64,000 bases of DNA from Chloranthus sessilifolius (lineage: Eukaryota; Streptophyta; Magnoliopsida; Chloranthales; Chloranthaceae): the NCBI GenBank assembly GCA_021018995.1, contig CM037586.1:153864060-153928059 (forward strand). Direction: 5' to 3'. Within the stretch, counting starts at the first letter, position 1; every line of letters starts with the position of its first letter. Shown here piece after piece: positions 1-12,349 of this stretch. Made by a program: the position numbers and the translations under genes. Under the pieces are notes generated by a model, which did no database searches, was not told where the DNA came from, and worked only from the letters and a program-made list of their open reading frames with translations.

Positions 1-1452
1 ACATTCAATAGCGCCTTATTCGAGCATGACTCGAATTGCTAATAAGCCCAATGACAGAGAATTTTAATGTCTCATTGCTTGACACCTTTGATTGAGCATA
101 TTTCAACTCGTTGTCGAGATGACTTTTCTTTTATGATTTGTCCGCCCACTTCTTGTATGTTTTCAGCTTGCACTCAGCTCCCATACCTCGAGTTTTCTTA
201 TCATAAAAATAAACTCAGTCACATTAATTCGAAATTTTTTATGCTTCTACCAATTAGGACCCTTTAAGTACTAGTAAAATTTTCTGTAGGTATGGTATAA
301 ATCCCACCCCCAACCTTGTGTGGAGTGATGGGATAATTTTCCTACAAAAGTATGAAAAAGCAAGAAAGGGTTGATTGCAACAAAAAGTAGTTGAATAAAT
401 AATTAAGCGCAGCAAACAATTGACATGTGGTATTCATACCGTTACTAGAAACTCATATTATCTAATGTAAAGTGATCATATTTGTCACCCTCTATCGAGC
501 AATTCATCTAAAAGTTTCATTTGAAGAAAATCAACACCAATGACTTACCTTCATCCCCATAATTCGATAAAGCATGAGAACTGAATAAAGAAGTACAAAC
601 TGATCCAAGCTGTGTATATATACACACTGGTACAAGCATTCTTTCAATAAAAGTCATACTGCACCAGTCCGTACATACCTAGACCACCAGCATGGCCCAC
701 TGTTGTCATACCAGCCATTACCTTACAAGTTTCCATACCAAAATTTTAAGCTTTGATTCATGTACAATTGTAAATTATTCAAAGAAACTTCATTGACATA
801 ATAACTCTGAATATTCAACCACATTAACATCTTCCGAACTTAATATAAGATTATTCTATATCGACAATTTTAACATTCTCAAATATCCGTAAAGATTCTC
901 CATCACCCCATTAAATGTCAAGGTAATCAAGTTAAAAGCATTGCTAATTGCTTATTGTCTGCTTATAATACAACATTTCTAACCATCCATTGATGAAGTT
1001 TTTACTAATGGAAGGTTGACAAAAATGCAACCTCAAAGTCACAGGTTCAAGCCTAGCTTACCTATCAAAAAATAGTTTTTACCAACGGTCTTAAATAATC
1101 CTGAACATCCATGAAGCTTTTCAACATATCCAAACAAATAAACTAATGATTTTGAAGTAAGGATGTTCAAGTAAACAATAGAAAAATGACACTTTATGTC
1201 TGATGGACAAGATTCAAATGGCTATTTAAAAGCATGGGCAGCAACCATTACGATCTATTAGTTACACTTGAAAAAAAGAATATTACTTATGAAGATAAAA
1301 ATTATGATATGTTTACCTTTATTAGCAGCTAAAAGACAAACAAAAAACACAGATGAAAAAAAGAAGGAACCCTTACTAACCTCCAGGTTACCAGATATTG
1401 GGGAAGCATGCAAGTGGCTATGGAGCCATTTTCAAGTCCTCATGTGCTGCAG

Positions 1453-1521
1453 TCAGATAATAGTTCCACTCTTAATGGTTTCACCTGGTTGGGCTGATGA
1501 ATCCAATTGAGGCGTCACAAT
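1453..1521 (-). other. Possible terminal exon remnant, unidentified
   Basis: On the minus strand a plausible acceptor (…catgcag) is followed by 22 codons and a TGA. The peptide begins IVTPQLDSSAQPGETIKSG. Composition and the acceptor suggest a last coding exon, but I do not recognise the family and cannot connect upstream exons. Confidence 0.2.
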
Positions 1522-2243
1522 CTGCATGAGTCCATTTAAACCAGAAATTCAAAATGAAATCATTCAAAACCGAACATAGGTCAGAAAATACGACTTTCAT
1601 CTACACCCCAATTGAAAAATGTACCAAATGAAGCTATCAAAAAGAAAATGCAAATATACATGTGCCAATAAAAGAATAGTCAATGATGACACTACATATT
1701 CAATGATTCAACTTCATGCCACACCAGTACTCATGCTTTGAGTATATCAATAATGACTAAAAGCACTTTGTAAAACTTTAAAAAAAGGATAAGGCCAAAA
1801 AAAAGTGAGAGCCTGCAAAGAAAACCAGGTGCGACTTCACTATGTTAAGGAAAAATACGCAGTTTAAGAATCAAAACGAGGTTATCCAGATCGAGTAAGT
1901 ATATTGAAGGATCAAAAGTTATTCAAAGGACAAAACATGGGAAATGTAGAATGTGAACATACAGGATAGGTGTGAAAACCAACCAAGTAATAAATCATTA
2001 CCTGAACTGAAAAGCTTACATTATATGTTTTGATTTGTATAGACTTCCTTCAAACAGATAAAATAGAAAAGGTAATTGTTTGCACCTCAGTTAGAAAGAA
2101 TTGTTTCTGAAAATAAAATACTCAATAAAAAAATTGAAACAAGGCAAAGGTGACATTTGATTGTACATGATCATCCAGCAGTCTCAGGTAGGGTAGTAGG
2201 TTTATTGTAAATGTACAAATCTGATAATTTCCTAAATCGAGAG

Positions 2244-2393
2244 TCACATTTCTTCGCATCTGATCATAGTGGGTGCAGCGTATAGGTTTGTATCCATATT
2301 CATCACCCAATGCCATTTGGTCGCTGGACTCTCTTCACATGGACTGTCGAGCATAGCAACCAACTTCGGATTCGGTATTAATTCAGCAAGGGG
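2244..2393 (-). other. Coding-looking minus-strand stretch, unidentified
   Basis: Fifty open codons on the minus strand run between two stops and read as a plausible soluble peptide (contains LIPNPKLVAMLDSP). No start codon, splice sites or family are evident. It could be an exon of the same lost gene as 1453-1521 or chance. Confidence 0.18.
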
Positions 2394-4074
2394 TCAATTC
2401 AATTTAATTTGGATATATTTAGGAAAATTCAGGGATGACCTAATTTGCCATTCACATAGCTAGCAGTTATGCAAAAAAAGATGCCAATGGAGGCTATTTG
2501 CTTAAAGTGCTTTCAAGGCATTCTATAATTTTTGAAGGGAAACTTTATTACTAAAGGTTTGGGCTCACTCACCAAAATTTATTTATATTTAAAAAAAACT
2601 GCCCTCTTTTTTATTACGAAGACTGCCAATTGTTTTAAAATTACACTACTTACACTCTTGCTCAGCCCGTTTCGGCATAAAAGAATTAACAATGTTATAT
2701 AATTTTATTATTGCGCACGCGTGTGTGTGTGTGTGTGACTTATATTCTACACATACCAATCCCTTTAACTAAAACTCCATTACAATGTAACAGTAAGATG
2801 AATCTAAATGATACTTACAAAGGGCTTTTTTTTAGTAAATTTAAAAGGCCTCTTATAACCTAGCTATAAAAGCCATCATTTTCATGCCCTTTTCAGGCAC
2901 ATCACCATAAATCCATTATCGTCATACTCTTATCAATTGAAGAACGAGTCAATTGTGATGCTAGGTACTCTATCATAGAATATGCCACACAGGAAATTCG
3001 AAAGCTTTACTATTTTGTCTATACTCGCGCTGTTGTATCAAAAAATGGAGGAACCATTAGTAATGAAATAGCCAGAGCCAGAACTGACTGACAGTGTTTT
3101 TAGGGTGGTTTTCATTTTTTCATGTATATACTTGAACAAATGGAATGTAAATGAGTAAGAGTTGAAAGTTTGTAAAACTTATTGCGTTAATTCCCAACTC
3201 CTAGTAGTGCAAATTTGTGCAAAACTGAGAGAGTTTCCATACGCATCTAGGCGCAGCTACTTCAGGATGTTGACCGGGACAGATAAAGCCCAATAGCAAA
3301 GGGAAAGCTATCTATTGAAGAGTAGTACTGCACTATACTGCGGTTGGACACTATATTTTTAATCGAATTGCTGATCTGAGTCATACCCCAAAATCATCTG
3401 AATCATACCCCAGAATCACGACTATGAAATACTAGATTTCTCAATTAAATAAAACTAATATTAAAAGAGATCAAGTTCAGGAAAAGGATTGATGCAATGC
3501 AAAGACGAATGATGGAGCTATTTGTAGGCTGAAACAGAGCTTGAAAGGGGATGGAACCATCCTCTGATATTAATTGGCGCATAAAGGGGAAGGCCAACTG
3601 GGCCATGGGCCTTAAGATTGGCCTAGAATATAGGTCAAGTGATCCCTTTAAGTTGCGACGTGAACCCAGTTGAACGAGATTATAAATCTAGTTTAACTGG
3701 GCCACATGATCACTTCAATGATCATGTTGATTGTGATTGTCGATAATCCCCATCTTGAATGGACTTCTCTTGGTATATTGTTAAACAATTATATTGAGTT
3801 TCTGCGATGTACTTGTGATCAAATGAATCACGCCTTCAAAGATTGAAGGTTTGATGAATTTTACTTCTACTTGGTCGTAACTTATTCCATTTTCTCAAAA
3901 TTTCACAGTTAATCTTTTTTCATGCACAAACCAATAATTCAAGGTTGCAGTTTCTTCTAGTATTAGCTAATATGCTCCAACTCCAAGTTAGCAAGTTGCC
4001 TGGAATTTCTATCAAAACCATCTGGGTACAATTCACGGAGATGAATTTGTATGTGTTGCGTGTTCTTCTTGCAG

Positions 4075-5285
4075 GCTATCGGGCTTGAGGGAGACGTTCA
4101 CAAGCACGAAGATGCAGCCAGAGTTGTGGAATCAACTATTAAGCATTTTGGCAAGCTTGATATCCTTGTGAATGCTGCTGCAAGCAATTTTTCGGTTTCT
4201 TCGGAGGATTTTTCCCCTAATGGGTTTCGAACAGGTTATGCATTTTCTCTTGCATATAAAGAGGTTGGCATGACATATATTTGATACTATTGATCTTAGG
4301 TATGGGCTTGAAATAGTTCTATAAGATCAAGTGCACTTAACTTCACTGATTTTTTCATGGATCTATGTTAGTGAGAAGTTTTGTTTATTTTTCCTGCTCT
4401 GAAACGACATATTCTACTTCCTTAACTGCTATCATCTACTCATAATATAGGCCTCAAGTGCTACCTCCTGTATTATTAGCTTGCTGCCATAGTTGTGTAC
4501 TAATATCTAACTGTGAATTTCTGTTGGTTGATAGGGGTATAATTTTCTAACATTGCGGTGACTCTTATGTTATTTATTTGTTCTATATTTATTTTTTCTT
4601 TAATAGCAGTTTTTGACTATTTATAATAGCCCAACTCCCCAGATTACTCCTCATATTTGATTTATTAGTTGAGAAATTGTTACAACTCTCATCTTCTTAT
4701 GTTCTCAAGTTTTATCAATTCTAACTTTTTATTATTGTTAAGTTAATGCACGACACATGATTTGGATCGTAACCTTGGCTTTGAGAGGTTTGGACTAAAG
4801 CGTATTGCTTACTTTACTTTTACCTATGCGCTTTTGGACATCAATTACATTTGGAACATTTACAATGTGCCATGCAAGACTTAAATATCTCAAGAAAGGA
4901 GAATTGGGGCAAGGCTCATCAACTGGTGGCACAATTTTGAATATAACTGCAACTCGCATTATACAAGAGCTTGGTACCAAATTCACATTTCGCCAAGGTT
5001 TGTAATAAACGAGCTTATGTTACACACTTCAGTTTCGCATGCTTTACAATCAATACTTGACTTTCAACAGTAATGTTGATAGCATTCTGAGATCCTTAGC
5101 CTTTGGGTGGGGAACGATTATGATATCGAGTAAACAGATTGCACCAGTCCCATTGGAGACACCTGCATGAGTAAACTTGCACCAGGTGAGGTGATGGTAG
5201 ATCGAGCTTCCATGCCTCTATATAAACTCGGGGAGAAATGTGATATTGCAATGGCTGCCGTTTACCTGTCATCAGATGCAGGTTG
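4075..5285 (+). pseudogene. Peroxisomal 2,4-dienoyl-CoA reductase (SDR family) pseudogene
   Basis: Three exon-like blocks match the plant short-chain dehydrogenase that reduces 2,4-dienoyl-CoA during peroxisomal breakdown of unsaturated fatty acids. Block 1 (4075-4234) follows a good acceptor (cttcttgcag) and contains the SDR motif LDILVNAAA. Block 2 (about 4832-4995) encodes the GTFTMCHARLKYLKKGELG segment, then a catalytic-site-like W-Y-Q-I-H in another frame. Block 3 (about 5088-5285) encodes WGT-YDI and MPLYKLGEK-DIAMAAVYLSSDAG. The copy is dead. Frame changes occur near 4845, at the HYT site near 4955, and between WGT and YDI at 5118, and an in-frame TAA follows at 5131. The first exon with the Rossmann glycine motif and the last exon with the peroxisomal targeting end are not found. 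Retained introns mean it arose by DNA duplication, not retroposition. Confidence 0.85.
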
Positions 5286-6699
5286 GTAGCTTATTTACAT
5301 TGAGGATGGAATGAGTCAACTGGGTTTGAGTTTTGATAACTCATTAGTCATGTCATCCAAAGTCAACTCTGCATATCAAGGAAGAGAAAACCAAAAGAAT
5401 GGCTGATATGGCCAGTTACCTTGGTCGAGACAGATTACTTTGGCACTGGGAAGTGGTCCAAAGTCTCAGAGACTGAACCATGTTCCTATACGAAATGCAT
5501 GTAATATTTTTTTTTCCACTTGCAACTTGTGCTGTCGCAGTTCTTTCTCCAATTCTTCTCTATCCTATGCATTCTCCAAATCGCCTATATCCTATACATT
5601 ACTTATTTTGTGCTTACGGTTTGTTGTTTTTTTCTATCATTGACCAGTGACCATTGTTCAATTAAAACAAACCTGTATGTGTAATTTATCATGTCAAAGT
5701 TGTAATCACACCATAGACTTGGATTTTATACTTTCAACAACTACAACTCCAATTTACTTCTAACAGTAAATTTTTTCACCTCCTATCAAATACCCAGCAA
5801 TTTAGCCATCAAATTTTCAAAAATGAAAAACAGAAAGCTCTACTGCTCTCCCTATCTTCGCCTATAATCAACAAAAAATACCATCCAGAAGCCTTTTATA
5901 CATTTCAAATATTGGGGAAACGAGCAGATCTAGATGCAACCTGCAAAATGCAATCAAACGACAGTTCATAAGCTTTATGAGAAGCATTCTTTATGCATTC
6001 TATAATTTACAAAGAGATGGGCTTCAAAGATGAGCTTACATAGATGCCTTATATGAGAATATGTGCTATTAGACTGATACTTAAGAATGCAAAGAATTTT
6101 TTTTTTAAATGGAACCTGCTGATATTGAAGAAGAGGACCGTGCACTAGAGCTTGAACTTCTTGGCAGGGCTCGCTTCTCAACTCTGGCGGACAGGTAACG
6201 GGGCGAAGTTGATTGATCGAACGGCAGGGAACAAGCTATTGGTCGTCAACTTCGGCTTGCCGATCACGATTTCTAGCACTCGTTTGTTAGATGATGGATG
6301 AAGAAGAGAGATCTATGGATGGAGGAACTATGATTTTTTTGGGAGGGTCTTAGACAAACTAGGATTTACAGAGAAAACGAAGAAAAAAGAGATAAAATAG
6401 GGCTTCAATTTGTATAAAATGATAATGACTGACGAAGCTAGGGTTTCGTTGGCACCGGATTTACAGTGAGGGAGGGAAAGAAAAAATGAGGAGGGAAAGG
6501 GAAAAAATGAAAAGAGCTGAAAGAGATATGAATGAACGCTTACTTGCGATAATTGCATTTAAGTGGACCGTTTTCTTTAATATACCTCTAATTTGGGCCG
6601 TTGTATCGGTTGATTTTTATACAATGGCTAAAGACCGTGGTTTTTTTTAAGGATGTGATGTTGTTTATTCCTCATTTTTACGTAGTGATGGAGATGTTA

Positions 6700-7272
6700 T
6701 CCTAATCTCTTTTGCCTCAGGATAAACTCTATCACTTTCTGAGGTGTGAGTGTTAATCATACACTCACGGGATGTTAATCACACATCTCCTTGATCTCAG
6801 ATCTGTAGTGTGGACTTTATCCTGAGATTTGATTCTAAGTACTTTTCTGAGGTGTGAGTGTTAATCATACACTCACGGGATGTTAATCACACATCTCCTT
6901 GATCTCGGATATGTATTATAGAATCCGTAGGTGTTCAGATCCCAAGCATCTTTTATAAATCTTCTATCTTCATCACAAATTTGTATATCATAAATAATAA
7001 ACTTACGATGGGAAGATTTAGTATCTCAATCCTTATCTTTCATTATTTGTTTAAATCTTTAGTTTCACTAGTATTTATCTCATTCATCAAAAGCTTTCAA
7101 AGTGTTAGATTAGTAATTACTGTGATAAATCTACGTCTGTTCTTTTAATTAGTCACTATTTCTCTCTCTTTTAAATTTTCTAACCGATCCTCGTGGGAAC
7201 GATCTCGTACTCTGCACCCACTGACTACATCACGATTCGTGCACTTGTGAGTACAACTTAATTTTCACAACA
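6700..7272 (+). mobile_element. Possible Tat/Athila-type LTR fragment
   Basis: The block 7190-7272 (cctcgtgggaacgatctcg, then ctacatcacgattcgtgcac, ending …ttcacaaca) resembles the 3' end of plant Ty3 Tat/Athila LTRs, where a similar GTGGGA-CGA…CTACAT…CACTTG signature precedes the internal region. No primer-binding site or partner LTR is seen, so the call rests on resemblance only. Confidence 0.3.
6737..6950. repeat. Two direct copies of a 107-bp unit
   Basis: The segment starting ttctgaggtgtgagtgttaa (about 6737) recurs almost unchanged at about 6844, with the same gggatgttaatcacacatct block following. The unit also contains the inverted pair TGAGTGTTAATCATACACTCA. Confidence 0.8.
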
Positions 7273-8179
7273 CAATTCTTCAAAGTTAAAGAGCGATTGG
7301 GAATACAAATGTCTTTCTTTTTAGGGATTTGCATTTTTACAAGCTCTATCTGATTTGATCGTTGTTTGAGATCTTAAGCTACAGAGATCTGATTTAATGG
7401 CAGAAACCATAAGAAACAAGCTACAGAGATTTGGTTAAAGATACAAATGTTAATGTTTGGCTAGACAGATCTCAAACTTGCCACTGAAAATCCAAACGAA
7501 AAATCTCAAATTATTGATTTCATCAATCCACGGTGAAAAATTGTCCGTTTTTTTACGATTCGGCTATAAATATCCTTAAAAAAAAATTCATATTATTTCT
7601 CCATACTGTAATCATCCATGAAAAAAGGTATTAATTTAATCCTGAATTATTTATAAAAAAAAACATTGTTTAACCCTAAATTATTCGAAGGTAGAGACTT
7701 TAAGTTGACAAGAGAGAAGTTTGTTTAAAGGTAATTTCTTAACTTTTTAAGATGAGAGATATACGAAGGGCAAAAACATAAATTAGCTCTTGCTTCTATA
7801 TTGCCCTACCTAAACAAACTAAACAATGCCTTTTTAAAGTGTGTAACGATTTTCTTCTTGTCGGGAAACATGTGCCGTTATAAAACAAGGCACATGTTTT
7901 TTTTTGAGTACATAGACGATGCATTGCTTTATACTAGTCGTTACACAACGGACTTTAAAGTTTTTAAGTCCTTTGTTACGTAGGGAAAAAGACGAGAGTG
8001 AGAAAGTATCTTAATCATTATAAATTTTTAATGAGTTGAATAGGGTGAGAAGATGGGATTATTTTTTTTTAATTGCAAAATATTCCCTTACATTTATAAG
8101 CCCCTAGCAAGTCCCTCCAAACTTCAAAAATCTCTCATTCCATAAGGCTGCTTTCTCACCCCCACCTCCATCAGTCGGA

Positions 8180-8475
8180 GAAAATTGATCGAGTAAAGAT
8201 TATTTTTCGTCATCATCTTTCACACAATTAATCTATAGATCATGTTCGTACCATCAGAAGATCATTTTTCTATTACACATAACACACATTCGTAAAAAGT
8301 GATCTTAGAATCATATGACTGCTATCACATTCAAGCATGATTTAGGATTATTTTTTTAGATGTGTGTCATGTATGATAAAAAAATTGATCGTATGATGGT
8401 ACACTCGCGATCCATAGATTCACTGTGCAGAAAATGAGGACGAAAAATGACCTTCACTATCTGATTCAAAGGCAG
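8180..8475. mobile_element. Foldback MITE, copy A of the 'gatctcaagatcatgg' family
   Basis: Imperfect inverted arms of about 140 bp surround a short centre. The right arm ends with cttcactatctgattcaaag, which matches the ends of at least seven other copies in this window. The left arm is the most diverged of the set. Confidence 0.6.
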
Positions 8476-8929
8476 TTTGACTTTTAGTGAAGTTTTAATA
8501 GAAATACCTCAATTTCTATTAAAGCATGTAATAGCCCATCAACAGTAGCAAAATTGTAAACCAAAGTAACCTAATTATTTAAATTCTCCATTCTCAAATT
8601 ACTATACCCAGATTTTAATATTGCAAATTCTACCCATGCCATTGGGCCCTACTCTGATTTTGCTAATAGTCCTTTGAATTAGAGTCCAAGCTTATAAGAT
8701 CATTCATGAATGCGATCATAATGCAAATTCTGACCGGCCAGCCTAAATAAACAATACTTTTAGGGCTCGAGAGCCAAGTAGGGGTCTGATCCAGAGTTGA
8801 AACTCCAAAAAGTAGCAAAAGCGGAGCCTTTCCCAGGGTTTCCACTGTTCGTGAGTTATCACTTTCCTGAGGATAACAACTTTTCTATTTCAGAACAAAT
8901 GTCTCAGAATTGCCTAGAATTTGAGTTGG

Positions 8930-9310
8930 GCATGACGACTTTCCCCTCTTCCGACAGGCAGTTTCACCAACCTATAATTGTCTTGGGGATACTTTATTTG
9001 CTACCATCATTTTAAAAAAAGTTTCGGATTGCAAATAATGGTATCCTAATTTGGGGTCGCTTCCCTCTCAATTTTTAGGCGAGTTTGCAGAACTCATGAT
9101 TGTCTTGGTGATACCATTATTTGTAACCATCATTTTATAGAACTGATTCGGATTACAAATAATGGTACCATAAATTGGGCAGCCTTTGCTCGCTCCCCCT
9201 CAATTTTTTAGGCCAGTTGTTATCTCGGAGAAAACCTTATTTGCAACCACTATTTTAGAGGAGAAATTTGTATTGCAAATAATGACACCATAATTTGGGG
9301 GCTCAATTTT
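8930..9310. repeat. Three-unit degenerate tandem repeat, each unit a hairpin
   Basis: Units of about 122 bp repeat three times, marked by tgattgtcttggtgatacc and cctcaattttttaggc. Every unit holds an inverted pair such as ACCATTATTTGTAA … TTACAAATAATGGT (about 9112-9168), separated by 25-30 bp. Arms in the other units are changed but still pair. Confidence 0.8.
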
Positions 9311-9941
9311 CCCGAGAGATTTATGTCAAAGGGGCTCCGCTATAGTGTGGTACTATATATTCACATAAGGTGTATGGGGTTTAGTATAATTAATTAAAAA
9401 AAATCAAATAATATATTATATATAAAAAAGTTTGAATCTAAAACTTAGGTTTCAGATATCAATAAGTCTATCGCTAAAGTAATTTCCTAAGTTATATAAA
9501 ACTATATAAATTTTAATAAATATATAATGTTTTAAAATGGAAATATTCCCATGTATTTTAGAAAAGATGTTAAAATTATTAAATAAAAAAGAGGTCGAGT
9601 CTTTACGTAACCCACCATCACGACGTAACTCACCATTGGAACGTATTTCAGCCCACATAAACATACCATGGAATGTAATCACCATTGTAAATCTTACTTT
9701 TAAATTTGGTGCAAGGGCTAACTTTTGGAGTCCAAGTAAATTAGATTACTTTTGGGGATTTGTGCCACATGGAATCAAGTGATATCGGCACCTCGATATC
9801 AAGGAACCACCCGACAGATTTTGCACACACCTCTAAACGGGGTGTCAGCGCCTTTTTTTTGTACCTCGATAGTGAAGCGCCAACACCTCAATATCGAGCC
9901 GTCGGTTGGCACCCCGGCGGTGCACTATTATATTCTCTTTC

Positions 9942-10507
9942 AATCATCATTTGTGACTTTTAAAAAGTATCTTCCTTTTCACTCTCATCTCTTTCTTTTT
10001 TTAAGAAAGTGTCAAACTTACTTTCTCAGTTATATGAGTGCCCAGTAGCGAAGTGCCAGCACCCCGATAGAGAAGCGTTGGCACCTAGAGAGAAAAGCAT
10101 TGGCACTGCCAGGAAGTCAATGCCTCGATAGCGAAGTGCCGACACCGCGGGAGAGAAGCACTAACACCTTTGGGGTGCCGGGGCCTCAATATCGAGGTGT
10201 CGGTGCTTCGCTACCGAGGCGCTAGCGCTCTTATATCGAGGCGCCGACACCCTTTTTTTGTTTTGCACATCGATAGTGAAGTGCCGATACCTCGATATCA
10301 AGGCGCCGGTGCCCCGAGGGTACCAACGCTTTTCTATCGGGGTGCCAACGCTTCGCTACTGAGGTGTTAGTGTTTCACTATCGGGCGCCCATATTTTTTG
10401 AATAAAATATACTTGAAAAAGTAAGTATGACACTTTCTATGAAAAAAAAGAGAAAAGAAAGAAACTTCTAAAAAAATAAAGAATGTCAGCTAAAAAAGAA
10501 TATAACT
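9942..10507. mobile_element. Foldback element built of 22-bp minisatellite units
   Basis: The left arm starts ttatattctctttcaatcat and the right arm ends with a matching gaaaaagtaag…gaatataa block on the opposite strand. Between them, minisatellite units read as complement up to about 10160 and directly from about 10165, so the whole forms a large imperfect palindrome. Clean 22-bp units are visible, for example at about 10193-10240. The open frames here are by-products of the array. More units, in mixed orientation, run left to about 9775. Confidence 0.75.
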
Positions 10508-10933
10508 TTTAAAATATTTTAAAATTTTAACCCTAATTAGTAAAGTGGCTCTCATGCCACTCATCACTTTACTAAAAAGGCGCTATGTGTCACGCCCATA
10601 TCAATAGGTGTAGAGATATCTCTATGCTTGAGTGCATATATATAGATATATATATATATTACTTATAATTAAATTGTTAAAATAAAACCTGAATATTTTA
10701 GTTAGATTTTCATCAAACAAATAATTATAAAGATATTTTGTCAATTTAAATATCTGTAAAGATGTCTTAAGATTTTCCTTTTTCTCATTTGCAATATCCC
10801 TCTTTATTTCAATAATTTATTATTTTACTTTATTTTATGTTTGTTTTACAAAATATTTTAGCAGAACAGGGGAAGCTAAGGCATACCTGACTCCAACCCG
10901 CTTAAGTTAGGATTAGGGCAGGGAATATCGAAG
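10508..10933. other. Flank of the minisatellite element and AT-rich spacer
   Basis: 10508-10640 matches 13330-13485 and is the 3' flank of the minisatellite unit. A short TA repeat lies near 10636-10660. Nothing coding is seen. Confidence 0.5.
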
Positions 10934-11174
10934 CCCGACTAAGTTGCATGGAAGCTAGGACCTAGCTTCTAAAGGGGGACTAGGTTTTAGGTGGGGCCGG
11001 CCCTAACCCACCCGGTTGAGAACCCACTGACCTAATGCTTAAGCTAAACTAAAATATCCCGACTAAGTTACATGGAAGCTAGGACCTAGCTTCTAAAGGG
11101 GGACTAGGTTCGGGCCGGCCCTAACCCACCCGGTTGAGAACCCACTGACCTAATGCTTAAGCTAAACTAAAATA
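10934..11174. repeat. 124-bp tandem duplication
   Basis: The segment cccgactaagttgcatggaa … cttaagctaaactaaaatat is present twice, starting at 10934 and 11058. Copies are nearly identical, with the second missing a few bases around the ggggactagg site. Confidence 0.9.
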
Positions 11175-11402
11175 TGATATATATAATAAAAATTTCCATT
11201 AATTGACCGTGTCTTAGGTTTTAAGTGGTCATCTTTTAGTCGCGTTATTAATCTTTGACTCTCTCTTATTTCTTTCGTCTCCGAAAATGCCAAGAGTACC
11301 AAAAGTCGGCATCCTTTCAGTAGTGATGTACATAAACACCCTCGTTGACTTTATATCGTACACGAGTTTCTACATTTAAAAATGAAACATTATTGAGGAT
11401 AG

Positions 11403-11535
11403 GTACTTTTTGATAGACAGCTTTGTAGGCAGCTTATGCGCCACAGAGTTGTATTGCTTAGGCCCCACTGCAAGTGCAGCCACTTAAGTTGCCCCTATAT
11501 CAGCTGACTACAAAATTGTCTATAAATAATTGTTT
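11403..11535. mobile_element. Small MITE, first copy of the 'acagctt' family
   Basis: Terminal inverted repeats ATAGACAGCTTTGTAGGCAG (left) and, in complement, ATAGACAATTTTGTAGTCAG (right) bound about 110 bp. The interior resembles the element at 13889-14050. Confidence 0.7.
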
Positions 11536-11933
11536 ACCAAAACCTATTTACGGTATAATACTATCCTTTAAAAATACAAACAGTTGTTTATTTTAAGATT
11601 AATGATAGCTTGGTATTAAGGACCGTGCAAGTTATCTAATCCCATAGTCACCAAGTCGGGGTTCGACAATAATTCAGTGAAGTTAAAATTTAAAAAACTC
11701 CGGTAAATTTGGGGAAATATTCATTGAGAAAAAATAAAAACAATAAAACGATTTAAAAGTACAAAATTTTTGGAAAAATTTAAAATCACATTTGTTTTAA
11801 AAAATTTGGGAATTATTTGCGACTTTTTAAAAACACACAAAATTTTAAAAAATGAGTAAATAATTCAAGATTAATTCACAAAGCCTTAAATTTGCAATTT
11901 TTTTAAAATTCGGCAATTTTTGTGATTGTGCCT

Positions 11934-12105
11934 AGTCCATGGAGGACCAATACAACTCGATTGATACGTATTGGCTTATTTCTTTTAAAATAATAATAAT
12001 AATGGTATCAGCCGACACAGATACTATATCGGTTGATACTGAGTTGAGATGTCGATATGTATCGGGGCCGATATGTATCGGTATCAGCCACTTTTTGATA
12101 TCATG
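11934..12105. mobile_element. Fragment of the 'cgatacgtatcgg' hAT MITE family
   Basis: Repeated gatatgtatcgg and gtatcagccga motifs and a terminal tttttgatatcatgc match the intact copies at 38825-39050 and 45875-46104. No target duplication is identified. Confidence 0.5.
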
Positions 12106-12182
12106 CTTCTAACTCTATGACTTGAAATGCTTGAGACAATGTGCCACATGTACTAATAAGTGGGATTGAATAATTTATTTGA

Positions 12183-12184
<2 letters not shown>

Positions 12185-12261
<77 letters not shown>

Positions 12262-12270
12262 AAGAGAGAG
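12185..12270. repeat. AT microsatellite passing into AC and AG repeats
   Basis: About 55 bp of uninterrupted AT dinucleotides, then six AC units and four AG units. Open frames across it encode only alternating Tyr-Ile and are not genes. Confidence 0.97.
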
Positions 12271-12349
12271 AAACTTGAGAGAATGTGCCTGAGCTTAAAA
12301 ATATCTTTGCACCTATTGATATAGGAGTGACGTGTAGCACCTTTTTTTA

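Larger units (their letters stand above)
1..4074. other. Non-coding stretch, no gene recognised
   Basis: No long open frame or recognisable family appears on either strand. Two short minus-strand stretches look faintly coding (see 1453-1521 and 2244-2393). A pure GT microsatellite lies at about 2719-2738. The rest is AT-rich intergenic DNA with scattered poly-A/T. Confidence 0.6.
5286..8170. other. Non-coding stretch, repeat fragments
   Basis: No gene recognised. A serine-rich minus-strand frame near 6110-6180 is too short to support. A 107-bp direct repeat (6737-6950) and a possible LTR end at about 7272 lie here. A weak hairpin spans about 7836-7965. Confidence 0.5.

Noticed and set aside
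4051-5643. A working short-chain dehydrogenase gene
   Set aside because: Frame changes, an in-frame stop and missing first and last exons.
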